Positions 16,027-24,988 of a stretch of 64,000 nt of DNA are shown piece after piece; position 1 is the first letter of the stretch; each line of letters opens with the position of its first letter. The stretch covers positions 3,038,001 through 3,102,000 of the forward strand of contig OZ257145.1 of NCBI GenBank assembly GCA_965279315.1, read 5' to 3'. This DNA comes from JAPWJZ01 sp965279315 (GTDB lineage Bacteria; Pseudomonadota; Alphaproteobacteria; Micavibrionales; UBA2020). The notes under the pieces were generated by a model, which saw nothing but the letters and a program-made list of their open reading frames with translations, was not told the DNA's origin and made no database searches. The translations under genes were made by a program, and so were the position numbers.

Positions 16027-18773
16027 TGGCGGTGCAACCTTTCAAGGATATAGGGGACGTGGACCTGGTCGGATTTGTAATTGCCGGCCAGCGCCATCAT
16101 CATGACGTTCACGCCGAAACGGTAGGCCATTTCGCGCTGCTGTTCACCGCCCGGCACGACGGGGAAGCGCGTGCGGTCGTCATAGGCCTGCGACCATGCC
16201 GCCGCCCAGTCGTTGCCGCCGATGAGGGCGGAGGTGACGCCGTCATTGTCGGCGCTCGGCTCTTTTTCCGCCCATAGCGTGCCGCCCGCATAGGCGCCCG
16301 GGAATTCGTCGAGCAGGTAGAAGGTCTTGGTCAGGATATGCCCGCGCTCCACCGCTTTCAGCTCCGGCAGGCGCAGGCCGCCCGTGACGGCGCGCAGCTG
16401 TTTCGTGCCGATGGCGGCGGTGGACACGTTGCCGTTGCTGTCGGCGAATTGCTGGTCGCGCGTGTCGAACAGGATCAGCCCCCCCTGCGCCATGTAATTC
16501 TGCACGTTGCGCGTCGCAACGCTGCTGAGCGGCACCTGCACCGGCGTCATCGGCCAGTAGAGCATCGGGTAATAATAAAGCTGGTCGGCGGCGGGGTTGA
16601 CGCCGCGCACGCCCTTGATCCTGATCGTCGTGCGGTTGTTGATGGTGTTCATCAGGCCCGACAGGCCGTTGAAGCTGACGAGGTCGACGCTGCTGTCGCC
16701 CGTCTCGACATAGGCAAGGTAGATGTTGGAGGCGAGGTCGATCGCCGTCATGTCGTCCTGCGCGGTTGCGGGCGTTGCCGTCAGCAGCACGAAGAACAGC
16801 GCAACCGCGCCCATTTTCGCGGCGCGCACGGGGCGGGCGAACGCGCCGCGCATCCACAGCGTCAGGATGGTGTCGAGCAGCAGCAGCCACAACGCGACTT
16901 TCAGGAAGTCCGGTTTCATGCCGCGTTCGCCCGACAGTTTGTATTCCTGCACATCGACGCCCGACGGCACATCGCCCAGCTGGATCATTTCAGGCAGCGC
17001 ATCGCCGAGGTTGAAGACCTGGAATTGCTGTTCCGTGCCGTACAATCCCGGCGGGGAGAAGGCGGAGGGCACGTAATCAAGCTTGGGATCGATGGAGGAA
17101 ATGATTGTTTTCGCGCCTGGCGACTGCACCCGGCCAAAACCGTCGAGCACCATGAAGGGCGACAGCAACGCCTGCGCCTTGTATTCGCTGATGCCGGTCG
17201 AGAGCGAGATCATGCGCTGCAGCGCGGAAACATAAAGGCCGGAATAGCAGAAATTCGACCAGTCCGTGCCCGCCGTGGTATGGACGAGCACGATCACGCC
17301 CTTGCCGACCGGCGCGCCGGTCAGGAGCGGCGTGCCGTCCTCCAGCTGCAGCCAGGTGTGCTCGAACGTTTCGGGCGTGGGGTCGGCCAGCACCTGCCGC
17401 GTCACATATACATCGGGCGGAATTTCAAGCCCCGCCAGCGGGCTGCCGTCGGAGATGGAGGTTGCAAGTCGCACGGGCTTTTCCCACGTCATCGCCCCCT
17501 CCAGCGCGCGCAGGCCGAAACGCAGGCGCACGGGCAACAGGGGGTCATCTGGGTTCGCCGCAAGGTTGGGGCCTGCAAAGCGGATCAGGAAACCGCCCTG
17601 CTCCACCCATTTCAAAAGGTCGACGCGCTCGATCGATGTCAGCGCGGCGGTATCCGGCCAGATGATGGCGGAAAGCGATTTGGGCAGCAGCTTGTCAACA
17701 TCGTCAATCTCGGTCGCGCCGGACGCCAGCGCGCGTTTCAGGTAATAGACTTCGTTCAGGAAGCTGTCGCGTTCGCGGTGCGCGACATCGGCCACGATGC
17801 CGACGGGGCGTTGCTGCCATTGGGAGTCTGTCAGGTAGGTGGCGGATGCCATCGGCGTGCGCTGCAAGCCGACGCGGCTGACCTTGCTGCGCATCTCGTT
17901 GAGCACATCCCATTTCACTTCCGCGACGCGCTTGCCGGGCAGGAAATCGACCTTCACGTTATCCAGCACGCTGCCATCGGGCGCATAGGCGGCGATCAGC
18001 TGCGTGTCGTTGCCCATGGTGGTGTTGAGGCGCTCGAGGCTGAGGCTCAGCTGCCCCGGCTTGATGGCGGTCTTGCGCAGGATATAGGGGGAATTGACAA
18101 CGTCGTCCTTGACCAGCGTCAGGCTGCCATTGCCGCGCAGGGCATCCATCAGCGCGCGGCCATTCATGGTCTGCGTGGTCGTGCCATCGCTCAGGAATAT
18201 GCTGTGGGTGATTTTGTGTTTCGCGATCACTTCGGCCGCCAGCGCCGCTGCGCCCTTGTGGTCGGACGGCCATGCGACGGGCTTCAGGTGTTCGGCCCAG
18301 CCCTGCGCTTCGCCCTCTTCCATCGGCCCCAGCGAATGGAGCTTGCCGTCGGTTTCATCGGCCGCGGTCGGCAGGAAGATCACGGGACGGTTCGAGCGGC
18401 GGATCTGCGACAGCAATTCGCGCAGTTTTTCCTGACGCGTTGTCCAGTTGGCGGCGGACGCCCAGCCGTTGTCGATCACGACCAGCACGTTGCCGCCGGA
18501 ACCCGGCAAACCCGCCGAGAGTTTCATGATGGGTTCGGCAAGCGCGAAGATAAACGCCGCGACGATCAATGAGCGCAGCACCAGCAACCACCACGGGGTG
18601 TGCGCAGGCGTGCGGACTTCGGTGCGCAAATCCTGCAGCAGGAAGAAGGCGGGAAATTTCACGACCTTCGGGCGCGGCGGCATGACGCGCAAAATCCACC
18701 ACAGCACCGGAATGCCCGCGAGCGCCGCGAGCAGATAGGGCGCAAGGAATGTCAGGCCGCCGAGGGAGAACAT
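16023..18773 (-). CDS. BatA/DUF4159 domain membrane protein
   Basis: This 916-residue protein starts with the BatA-type double membrane anchor (FLAPYLLAALAGIPVLWWIL and a second segment near residue 68). A vWA-like domain (VLVVIDNGWASAANW) follows, then a long middle region and another membrane segment near residue 630 (VALWLLLLDTILTLWM). The C-terminal DUF4159 domain has YYYPMLYWPMTP and GGLILFDTRDQQ. The vWA metal motif is weak: DNGWAS stands where DxSxS is expected, so metal binding is doubtful. It belongs to MoxR/BatA-type systems thought to act at the envelope with an AAA+ ATPase. It abuts the DUF58 gene with no gap. Confidence 0.8.
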   Translation of the reverse strand: MFSLGGLTFLAPYLLAALAGIPVLWWILRVMPPRPKVVKFPAFFLLQDLRTEVRTPAHTPWWLLVLRSLIVAAFIFALAEPIMKLSAGLPGSGGNVLVVIDNGWASAANWTTRQEKLRELLSQIRRSNRPVIFLPTAADETDGKLHSLGPMEEGEAQGWAEHLKPVAWPSDHKGAAALAAEVIAKHKITHSIFLSDGTTTQTMNGRALMDALRGNGSLTLVKDDVVNSPYILRKTAIKPGQLSLSLERLNTTMGNDTQLIAAYAPDGSVLDNVKVDFLPGKRVAEVKWDVLNEMRSKVSRVGLQRTPMASATYLTDSQWQQRPVGIVADVAHRERDSFLNEVYYLKRALASGATEIDDVDKLLPKSLSAIIWPDTAALTSIERVDLLKWVEQGGFLIRFAGPNLAANPDDPLLPVRLRFGLRALEGAMTWEKPVRLATSISDGSPLAGLEIPPDVYVTRQVLADPTPETFEHTWLQLEDGTPLLTGAPVGKGVIVLVHTTAGTDWSNFCYSGLYVSALQRMISLSTGISEYKAQALLSPFMVLDGFGRVQSPGAKTIISSIDPKLDYVPSAFSPPGLYGTEQQFQVFNLGDALPEMIQLGDVPSGVDVQEYKLSGERGMKPDFLKVALWLLLLDTILTLWMRGAFARPVRAAKMGAVALFFVLLTATPATAQDDMTAIDLASNIYLAYVETGDSSVDLVSFNGLSGLMNTINNRTTIRIKGVRGVNPAADQLYYYPMLYWPMTPVQVPLSSVATRNVQNYMAQGGLILFDTRDQQFADSNGNVSTAAIGTKQLRAVTGGLRLPELKAVERGHILTKTFYLLDEFPGAYAGGTLWAEKEPSADNDGVTSALIGGNDWAAAWSQAYDDRTRFPVVPGGEQQREMAYRFGVNVMMMALAGNYKSDQVHVPYILERLHRQ

Positions 18774-19655
18774 TTACGTTTTCCCCTTCTTGACCGACAG
18801 GTCATCATACAGGCGCGTCAGCACGGTTTCCGGTTTTTCGGCGGTGCTGGTATGCAGGAATTTCCAGCCGAGCGACCGCGCCGCGAGTTTCAGTTTTTCC
18901 TGGTGGCCAAGGAAGCGTTTGGCGTATTCATCGGCAATCGCCTCCACCTGCGGCACGTCAATCGCTGGGCCGCCTGCGGCCTCGATATCGTAAAATTTCA
19001 TGCGTCCCTTGAATGGCAGCGATCGTTCGGACGGGTCATAGACCTGTATCAGGCTGCCGCTGACGCCGCGCAGGGCGAGTTTCTGGCAGAAGGCCATCAA
19101 TTGCGGGATCGGGTAATAGAAATCGCTGATGATGACGACCTCCGACCGCGACGCGATCGCGCGCCCGGTTTCGGCCAGCTGGGTCTGTGAGGGCAAATAT
19201 TCAAAAAGCCGCTGGACAGCGTTGTAATGCGTCTGCGGGCCGAGATCGGTGCCGAGCAAGCTCACCTGTTCGCCGCCATTCAGCGTGACCAGCGCAAGGC
19301 CAAGCAGCAGGATTTCCGCGAATTCTTTTTTGGTGGGCAGGTTTTTGTAGCCGCGATAATTCATGGATTCCGACGCGTCGCGGTAAAGCCACATCGTCTG
19401 CGACGCTTCCCATTCCATCTGGCGCACGAAGGCTTCGCCGCGCTTGGCGGATTGGCGCCAGTCGATATCGCGGCGCTGGTCGCCCGGCTGGTATTGGCGG
19501 AACTGCCAGAAACTTTCGCCCTGGCCGACACGGCGGCGGCCATGGACGCCCTTCATGAATGTATGCGCGACCTTTTCAGCCTCCAACAGCAAACCCGGCA
19601 GTTTCCCTGCAAGGCGCTCCGCTTCGGCTAAAATTTTATGGTCCTTGCCGCTCAT
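18774..19655 (-). CDS. DUF58 domain protein
   Basis: This 293-residue cytoplasmic protein carries the DUF58 signature FRQYQPGDQRRDIDWRQSA and then RQMEWEASQTMWLYRDASESM, a vWA-like nucleotide-free fold. DUF58 proteins normally work with a MoxR AAA+ ATPase and BatA-type membrane partners. Here no MoxR gene lies beside it. Its start overlaps the stop of the RsmB-like methyltransferase gene by 4 bases, so it is translated as part of that operon. Confidence 0.82.
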   Translation of the reverse strand: MSGKDHKILAEAERLAGKLPGLLLEAEKVAHTFMKGVHGRRRVGQGESFWQFRQYQPGDQRRDIDWRQSAKRGEAFVRQMEWEASQTMWLYRDASESMNYRGYKNLPTKKEFAEILLLGLALVTLNGGEQVSLLGTDLGPQTHYNAVQRLFEYLPSQTQLAETGRAIASRSEVVIISDFYYPIPQLMAFCQKLALRGVSGSLIQVYDPSERSLPFKGRMKFYDIEAAGGPAIDVPQVEAIADEYAKRFLGHQEKLKLAARSLGWKFLHTSTAEKPETVLTRLYDDLSVKKGKT

Positions 19656-20986
19656 GCCGCAGTATCTTTCGGCGCGGGGTCTTTTTTCGGCTCGTCTTTC
19701 TTGGCATCGCGCACCAGCACGGCGGCGAAGAAGCCGTCGGTATCATGCTGCGCGGGGGTGAGTTTCAGGTAATCGGTCACGCCCTTGATGTCCACGATGT
19801 CTTTGGCGGGCTTCAGCTTGAAATCCGGATGCGCGGCGAGGAATGCCTCCACCTGATGTTCGTTTTCTTCGGGCAGCAGCGAACAGGTCGCATAAACGAA
19901 ACGCCCGCCCGGCTTCACCATGCGGAAGGCTGAATCGATAATGCTTTTCTGCAACGGCACCAGCGTCGAAATGCCGGGGCCCAGCATCCGCCAGCGTTTG
20001 TCGGGGTCGCGCCGCCATGTGCCGACGCCGGTACAGGGCGCATCGACCAGCACCAAATCAAAATGGCCTTCGTGACGCTTTACGTATTTGTCGCGCTCCG
20101 ACGTCAATTCGCGGGTTTCGATGTTGTGCAGGCCGGCGCGGCGGAAACGTTCCTTGGCGCGGTTCAGGCGGCCGCCCAGCACATCCATCGCCACGATGCG
20201 GCCCTTGTTCGCCATCGATGCGCCGAGCGCCAGCGTCTTGCCGCCCGCGCCCGCGCAAAAATCGACAACCTGTTCGCCCGGCTTCGCCTGCGCCACCAGC
20301 GCGACCATCTGCGAGCCTTCATCCTGGATTTCGACGAGGCCGTTTTTATACAGTTCATGCTGCGAAATCGGCGGGCGGTTCAAAAGGCGGATGGAAAGCG
20401 GCGAGATTTTCCCCGCATAAGCCTCCAGCCCGTCGCGTTTCAGCTCGGCCAATATCTCGTCGCGCGATGCCTTGATCGCGTTCACGCGCAAATCCAGCGG
20501 CGCGGGCGTCATCATCGCCTTCAATTCGGATTCCATGCGGTCGCCCAGCGCGCTTTGCAGCAGCGGATATGCCCATTCGGGGCATTCGAGGCGTTCGCGT
20601 TCGGGCATATCGGCCGTTTCCAGCGATTTGCCCATCAGGTCGCGCACAAGGTCGCGTTCCGGCTTGGTCATTTCCAGCGGCGCGTATTGCCCGCCGGAGA
20701 ACATTTCGTTTGCGGCCTTGGCGTCCAGTTCATGGCCCAGGATCAGGTCGGCAATGGTGAGCGTGCGGGCATCGACCTGCGCGCCGAATTTCTTGATCCA
20801 CCATGACAGGCGGTGGTATTCGCGCATCACGCGGAAGAAACGCAGATTGACCGCGCCACGGTCTTTCGACCCGATAAAGCGGCGGTTGCGGAAATAAGCG
20901 GATGCGACGGTGTCGGCGGGTTTCGGTTCTGCCAAAACTTCGTTCAGGATTTCGATGACAGCCTGTACACGTGCGGCTGGTGTCAT
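19652..20986 (-). CDS. RsmB/NOL1-family RNA (cytosine-5) methyltransferase (paralogue 1)
   Basis: This 444-residue protein should transfer a methyl group from S-adenosylmethionine to cytosine C5 in rRNA. The SAM fold reads VVDFCAGAGGKTLALG. The two catalytic cysteine motifs are both present: DAPCTGVGTWRRDP and YATCSLLPEEN. The N-terminal third is helical but only loosely NusB-like. It lies 25 bases downstream of the GuaB-like gene, a common alphaproteobacterial neighbourhood. A second, more canonical RsmB with a clear NusB domain is at 31367-32689, so this copy may have a different target base or RNA. Confidence 0.85.
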   Translation of the reverse strand: MTPAARVQAVIEILNEVLAEPKPADTVASAYFRNRRFIGSKDRGAVNLRFFRVMREYHRLSWWIKKFGAQVDARTLTIADLILGHELDAKAANEMFSGGQYAPLEMTKPERDLVRDLMGKSLETADMPERERLECPEWAYPLLQSALGDRMESELKAMMTPAPLDLRVNAIKASRDEILAELKRDGLEAYAGKISPLSIRLLNRPPISQHELYKNGLVEIQDEGSQMVALVAQAKPGEQVVDFCAGAGGKTLALGASMANKGRIVAMDVLGGRLNRAKERFRRAGLHNIETRELTSERDKYVKRHEGHFDLVLVDAPCTGVGTWRRDPDKRWRMLGPGISTLVPLQKSIIDSAFRMVKPGGRFVYATCSLLPEENEHQVEAFLAAHPDFKLKPAKDIVDIKGVTDYLKLTPAQHDTDGFFAAVLVRDAKKDEPKKDPAPKDTAA

Positions 20987-21011
20987 GATGGTTGTCGCCT
21001 TTTATTTAAAA

Positions 21012-22394
21012 TTATTTCGCCCGCACGAATTCGGCAAGTTCGCGCAAGTCGCGCAAATCTTTCGAGCCCGTATAGGCCATGGCCGTGCGCAGGCCGGTCA
21101 CCAGCTGGTTGACCATATGCGTGACGGAGCCGCGATAGGGCACCGAGGTGTCGACGGGGTCTTTGTCAATGCGGTAGGGATCGACAATCTGCGTGGTATG
21201 CGACGGGCGGTGCTGCGCCTTTGCCTGCGGGTTGACGACCTTGTACACATGGCCGCCCTGAAACACGACTTCGCCGGGGGCTTCGTCGGTGCCGGCAAAA
21301 AGCTGGCTCATGACCGCGCTTTCCGCACCCGCCGCCAGCGCCTTGACCAACGATCCGGCATCATTGATGCCGCCATCGACCAGCACGGGAATATCCTGCA
21401 TTTCGCATTGTTCAACGACCGCCAGCACGGCGGAGAATTGCGGCACGCCGATGCCGAGCATGCCGCGGATGATCGCGCCGCTGGAGGAACCGAGGCCGAC
21501 CTTGATCGCATCCGCGCCCGCATCGATCAGGCTGCGTGCGGCATTTGCCGTCGCCACGTTGCCCGCCACGATCTGCACTTCGCTTGATCTTTGCTGGCGG
21601 ATGCGGCTGACGGTTTGCGCGACGTCCTTGGTATGCGCATGTGCGACGTCAATAAACACGACATCGAGGCCGGCATCGGTCATGGCGGCGGCGCGGTCAA
21701 TCGCGTCCTTGCCGATCGACACGGCGGCGCCCACGCGCAGGCGGCCATGGATATCGCGCGCGGCGTTCGGGAAGCGCGAGAGTTTTTCGATGTCCTTCAC
21801 GGTAATCAGGCCGACGCAGCGGCCCTGGTCATCCACCACAACGACTTTCTCGATGCGGCGTTCGTGCAGCAATTGCTTGATATAGGCTTTTTCGGGCTTG
21901 CCCTTCACGGTCACGACGTCTTTGGTCATCAATTCCGAAACGGGCTTGGCGTAATCTTCGAAGAAACGCAGGTCGCGGTTGGTGATGATGCCGACGACTT
22001 TCTGCGTCGCCTGCTCGATCACGGGCAGGCCGGAAATTTTATACGTGGTCATGAGGTCGAGCGCCTCCGCCACCGACGAGTCAGGCGAGATGGTGATGGG
22101 GTTCTGGATGATGTCGCCCTCGGCGCGCTTCACGCGGCGCACCTCCTCCACCTGTTTGCCCAGCGGCATGTTGTCGTGGATGACGCCGATGCCGCCCAGT
22201 TGCGCAAGCGTGATCGCCATCGCGCTTTCGGTCACGTTATCGACGCTGGCGGAGACAAGCGGGATGTTGAGTTCGATGGATTTCGTCAGGCGCGTCTTGA
22301 GGGAAACGTCAGCCGGCTTCACATTCGTTTCGCCGGGCAGCAGCAGCACGTCGTCGAAATTCAGCTGCTCTTTGACTGTCGTGTTTCTTTTCAT
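21012..22394 (-). CDS. guaB: IMP dehydrogenase-like protein lacking the catalytic cysteine
   Basis: This 460-residue protein has the IMPDH/GMP reductase barrel with two CBS domains (about 90-205). Conserved parts include FDDVLLLPGE, GGIGVIHDNM, IVAGNVATA, VLVDGGI and FAGTDEAPGE. The active site loop, normally GPGSICTTR, reads GSSSGAIIR at the gap-free equivalent place, so the catalytic cysteine is Ala307. The phosphate loop SYRGMGS is absent, the GSM motif before FAGTEE is replaced by SQL, and the RY flap is replaced by an unrelated segment (NPQAKAQHRPSHTTQI). Normal IMP oxidation should be impossible or done in another way. It may be a CBS-regulated pseudoenzyme or an enzyme of new specificity. 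The gene symbol reflects homology and location only. Confidence 0.8.
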   Translation of the reverse strand: MKRNTTVKEQLNFDDVLLLPGETNVKPADVSLKTRLTKSIELNIPLVSASVDNVTESAMAITLAQLGGIGVIHDNMPLGKQVEEVRRVKRAEGDIIQNPITISPDSSVAEALDLMTTYKISGLPVIEQATQKVVGIITNRDLRFFEDYAKPVSELMTKDVVTVKGKPEKAYIKQLLHERRIEKVVVVDDQGRCVGLITVKDIEKLSRFPNAARDIHGRLRVGAAVSIGKDAIDRAAAMTDAGLDVVFIDVAHAHTKDVAQTVSRIRQQRSSEVQIVAGNVATANAARSLIDAGADAIKVGLGSSSGAIIRGMLGIGVPQFSAVLAVVEQCEMQDIPVLVDGGINDAGSLVKALAAGAESAVMSQLFAGTDEAPGEVVFQGGHVYKVVNPQAKAQHRPSHTTQIVDPYRIDKDPVDTSVPYRGSVTHMVNQLVTGLRTAMAYTGSKDLRDLRELAEFVRAK

Positions 22395-22444
22395 ATTGAA
22401 CCCCTTGAACCCGCGAATGCGGAACGCCGTTTTGAGGTTCGATT

Positions 22445-23146
22445 TTAGCCCCTAAAGCCCATAGCCACAACATACATTTCGGCTGAATCCGAACGGCTGG
22501 CATGAGGTTTCACATGCTTGACGCGCGTGAAATCTTTTTTGAGCTGTTTAAGTAAAGTCTCGGACGACCCGCCCTGAAAAACCTTGCACAGGAAGATGCC
22601 GCCGGGGACGAGAATTTCGTGCGCGAATTCATACGCAGCCTCGGCCAGCATCATGATGCGGATATGGTCGGTTTCGCGGTGGCCCATGGTGGGCGGCGCC
22701 ATGTCGGACATCACCACATCGGCCTTGCCGCCGACGGCGGTGGTCAGGCGCTCGGGCGCATCGTTATCCATAAAGTCCAATTTAAAGAAAATCGCCTCCG
22801 CGACCGGCTTCATGTCGAGGTAGTCGATGGCGACCACCTTGCCACCCGTGGTCTTGGGCTTCACGATTTCGCAGGCGACCTGCGTCCACCCGCCGGGCGC
22901 GGCTCCCAGGTCGATCACGCGCATCCCCGCCTTGAACAAATTCAGGTCGTCATGCATCTGCTGGATTTTATACGCGGCGCGGCTGTGGAAACCATCCGAC
23001 TTCGCCTGCGCCACATAGGGGTCGTTCAACTGCCGCTCCAGCCAGCGCGACGACGAAATGCTCCGCTTCGCCCGCGTTTTCACACGGACTTTCTTCTGCG
23101 CGCCGCGCGGGTTGCGGGGTTTTGATGGCGGTTTTTTGTCGGTCAT
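22445..23146 (-). CDS. rlmE: 23S rRNA (uridine-2'-O)-methyltransferase RlmE (FtsJ)
   Basis: This 233-residue protein methylates the 2'-O of U2552 in the 23S A-loop. The RrmJ/FtsJ features are present: SRAAYKIQQ with the first catalytic lysine, VIDLGAAPGGWTQVA (SAM site), VMSDMAPPTMGHR (catalytic Asp) and FLCKVFQGG (catalytic Lys). The first 30 residues are a very basic tail that would bind RNA. It overlaps the stop of the upstream unknown gene by 4 bases (ATGA) and is followed by the GuaB-like gene after 50 bases. Confidence 0.93.
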   Translation of the reverse strand: MTDKKPPSKPRNPRGAQKKVRVKTRAKRSISSSRWLERQLNDPYVAQAKSDGFHSRAAYKIQQMHDDLNLFKAGMRVIDLGAAPGGWTQVACEIVKPKTTGGKVVAIDYLDMKPVAEAIFFKLDFMDNDAPERLTTAVGGKADVVMSDMAPPTMGHRETDHIRIMMLAEAAYEFAHEILVPGGIFLCKVFQGGSSETLLKQLKKDFTRVKHVKPHASRSDSAEMYVVAMGFRG

Positions 23147-23922
23147 TTTGAACTCTCGGACTTTTGTTCAGTTTCTAATTTAAGCAAAATTACCTTCTCA
23201 GCTGCCAACGTATCACGCAAATTCGTCTCTAGGTCAGACTTGATATAATTACAGTAATTCGCAAGTGATTTTTTTAAATTCTGCCTCAACTGTATTTCCG
23301 TGCCAGTAAGAAAAAATTGTTCATAGAAGCCTGAGACTGGCTGATCCTTATCATTTGGAATTTCATAGGTGGCCAGAGCACCCGGATCGTGCGTCCTCTC
23401 ATCAATATTAAAATTGACATCGCTTTTAGCTGCATACAATGCACCCATATTGGACCTCGAAAAGCGATAATTCAAAATAAACGATGAGTCTTCAGGATTG
23501 AGATGATTTTCCACTTTTTGCGGAGTGACAGAAAAAATAATCCGCAAAGCTAGCGGGTGCGGCCTGAAGGAATAAGGGTCACTTGCTGTAGTGATAGGAA
23601 CATGGCTCAAGAGCAATGATTTAGCTACCATTCCCTCAGTAAAAATTTCCGTGCATGTTTCTAACGCGATCTGGGCAAATTCTTTTTCTGGGATACGTTT
23701 ATCCAAGGTGTCTGCTGCTTTATATTTCCCTTCAATTGTAATCGCTGAGAAATTTTTCAAAAGCCACTGGCTCCCGAAATGCGCACTTCCCAAATCGTCC
23801 GAATGAAACCCTTCCCTTTTATAGACCAAATTAAAATACAATGATGCTAAAAGGAGGAATGCTGCAATTACCAGCAAAATAGCGTAGGTAATTTTCCTTG
23901 AAGATTTTGGATCAGAAGTCAT
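23143..23922 (-). CDS. Unknown membrane-anchored protein upstream of rlmE
   Basis: This 259-residue protein has one N-terminal membrane segment (ITYAILLVIAAFLLLASLYF, about residues 11-30) and a soluble remainder, probably in the periplasm. I do not recognise a domain. Composition is clearly more AT-rich than rlmE and the genes around it. The stop overlaps the rlmE start by 4 bases, so rlmE translation may depend on it. Looks like a lineage-specific gene placed at the head of a core operon. Confidence 0.7.
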   Translation of the reverse strand: MTSDPKSSRKITYAILLVIAAFLLLASLYFNLVYKREGFHSDDLGSAHFGSQWLLKNFSAITIEGKYKAADTLDKRIPEKEFAQIALETCTEIFTEGMVAKSLLLSHVPITTASDPYSFRPHPLALRIIFSVTPQKVENHLNPEDSSFILNYRFSRSNMGALYAAKSDVNFNIDERTHDPGALATYEIPNDKDQPVSGFYEQFFLTGTEIQLRQNLKKSLANYCNYIKSDLETNLRDTLAAEKVILLKLETEQKSESSK

Positions 23923-23952
23923 TGCCTTATGCCTTGAGCTCGGCGACCAAAA

Positions 23953-24243
23953 TCAATCCATCGCGTTGATGTATTCTTTCAGCTTGTCGTACAGCCGGTA
24001 ATGTTCGCGGACGATGATAGCAGTTTTCTTGTCCTGCGGGGCATCTTTTGGCAGGGCCATCTTGAGCTTGGTGGCGGCGGTGTAGTCGCGGATGAGGTAG
24101 TATAATTCCTCGTTAAACGCCTGTATTTCGGATTCCAGCTCGACCGTGCCCTTCACATGTGCGTCATGCACCTGCAGCTGGTGGCCGGCGAAAAACCACA
24201 GGATATGTTCCCAGTCTTCGAAGTCTTTTTCGGTCGATGGCAT
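23953..24243 (-). CDS. Small hypothetical protein (96 residues)
   Basis: An acidic, helical 96-residue protein beginning MPSTEKDFEDWEHILWFFAG. It is not recognised and has no signal peptide or membrane segment. A good ribosome binding site (GGGGAGAAAGCC before ATG) supports the start at 24243. It lies 30 bases upstream of the membrane-anchored gene and may begin this minus-strand gene train. A promoter for the divergent gene lies 117 bases upstream. Confidence 0.65.
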   Translation of the reverse strand: MPSTEKDFEDWEHILWFFAGHQLQVHDAHVKGTVELESEIQAFNEELYYLIRDYTAATKLKMALPKDAPQDKKTAIIVREHYRLYDKLKEYINAMD

Positions 24244-24359
24244 GGCTTTCTCCCCTCTATTCCGGCCAGTATATTTTAAACGGGTAAACGATTGGTTGCC
24301 GCCCCTCTCCGGTTAAATAACCCATTGAAATATAGAGATTTTATCATTTTACTTAATGA

Positions 24360-24387
24360 TTGACATATCCATAAAACATTTTATACT
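24360..24387 (+). promoter_or_regulatory. Sigma70-type promoter
   Basis: TTGACA (24360-24365) and TATACT (24382-24387) are separated by 16 bases in an AT-rich stretch. Transcription would start near 24394, about 37 bases before the ATG of the next gene. Confidence 0.75.
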
Positions 24388-24430
24388 GCAGACAAATCAC
24401 ACAACGAAAAAAAGTTACGAGGAGCGCACA

Positions 24431-24820
24431 ATGGTTGAATGGACACCCAAGACTGAACAACTCATACGCGACGTCAGCGATTTCGTGGACAAGCAATTCC
24501 GCACGGTTCTCGACCCCGAAATCGGCGTCACCTCCACCATCGCGAAGCTCTTCAACGCGAAATCGACCGGCGAGCACCTGTTCAAGCGTGCGATCACCGA
24601 GCTGGAGATCGACCTGAATGCAGACCCCGAACACAGCCTGAAAAAAGTCATCGACCTTGCCGAAAGCAATGGCAGCGATGCAGCCGACAAGCTGAAGCGC
24701 GCGGCACCCGTCGCAAAACAGCTGGCCGAAGAATTCGGCTTTGGCCCCGACACGAAAATGGGCAAGCTGCAGCAGCTGTCCGCGCTGAACAAGATCAAGA
24801 AAAAAGGCATCAAATACTAA
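24431..24820 (+). CDS. Hypothetical 129-residue protein
   Basis: A charged helical protein starting MVEWTPKTEQLIRDVSDFVD and ending in a lysine-rich tail. I do not recognise it. The ATG at 24431 is preceded by GAGGAG 7 bases upstream and by a near-consensus promoter, and the gene is followed by a strong terminator. It is therefore a single-gene unit that is probably well expressed. Codon use matches the core genome. The low cysteine content and high charge suggest a cytoplasmic protein. Confidence 0.7.
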   Translation: MVEWTPKTEQLIRDVSDFVDKQFRTVLDPEIGVTSTIAKLFNAKSTGEHLFKRAITELEIDLNADPEHSLKKVIDLAESNGSDAADKLKRAAPVAKQLAEEFGFGPDTKMGKLQQLSALNKIKKKGIKY

Positions 24821-24836
24821 GATTGCCACGGAGTAT

Positions 24837-24873
24837 AAAACGCCCGCGCCCGTCAAACGGCGCGGGCGTTTTT
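24837..24873 (+). terminator. Rho-independent terminator
   Basis: AAAACGCCCGCGCC, an eight-base loop and GGCGCGGGCGTTTTTA form a long GC-rich stem followed by Ts, 17 bases after the stop of the 129-residue gene. Confidence 0.9.
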
Positions 24874-24878
24874 ATTTG

Positions 24879-24907
24879 CCCCCTCTCCCGCGCTTGCGGG
24901 AGAGGGG
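24879..24907. repeat. GC-rich palindrome
   Basis: CCCCTCTCCCGC and GCGGGAGAGGGG flank a three-to-four base loop just after the terminator. It resembles the dispersed palindromes of this genome in shape, but its sequence differs. No T-run follows it. Confidence 0.5.
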
Positions 24908-24988
24908 ACAAGCAGATTAACCTGCTGTTAACCAACCCATCCTACACTCGGCCAGTATAATTATTTACGGCCTGTTACGGGGATCACG

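Noticed and set aside
16338..18572. Open frame of 744 codons opposite the BatA/DUF4159 gene
   Set aside because: Antisense to a recognised gene, with His-, Arg- and Ala-rich nonsense composition typical of a GC-rich shadow frame.
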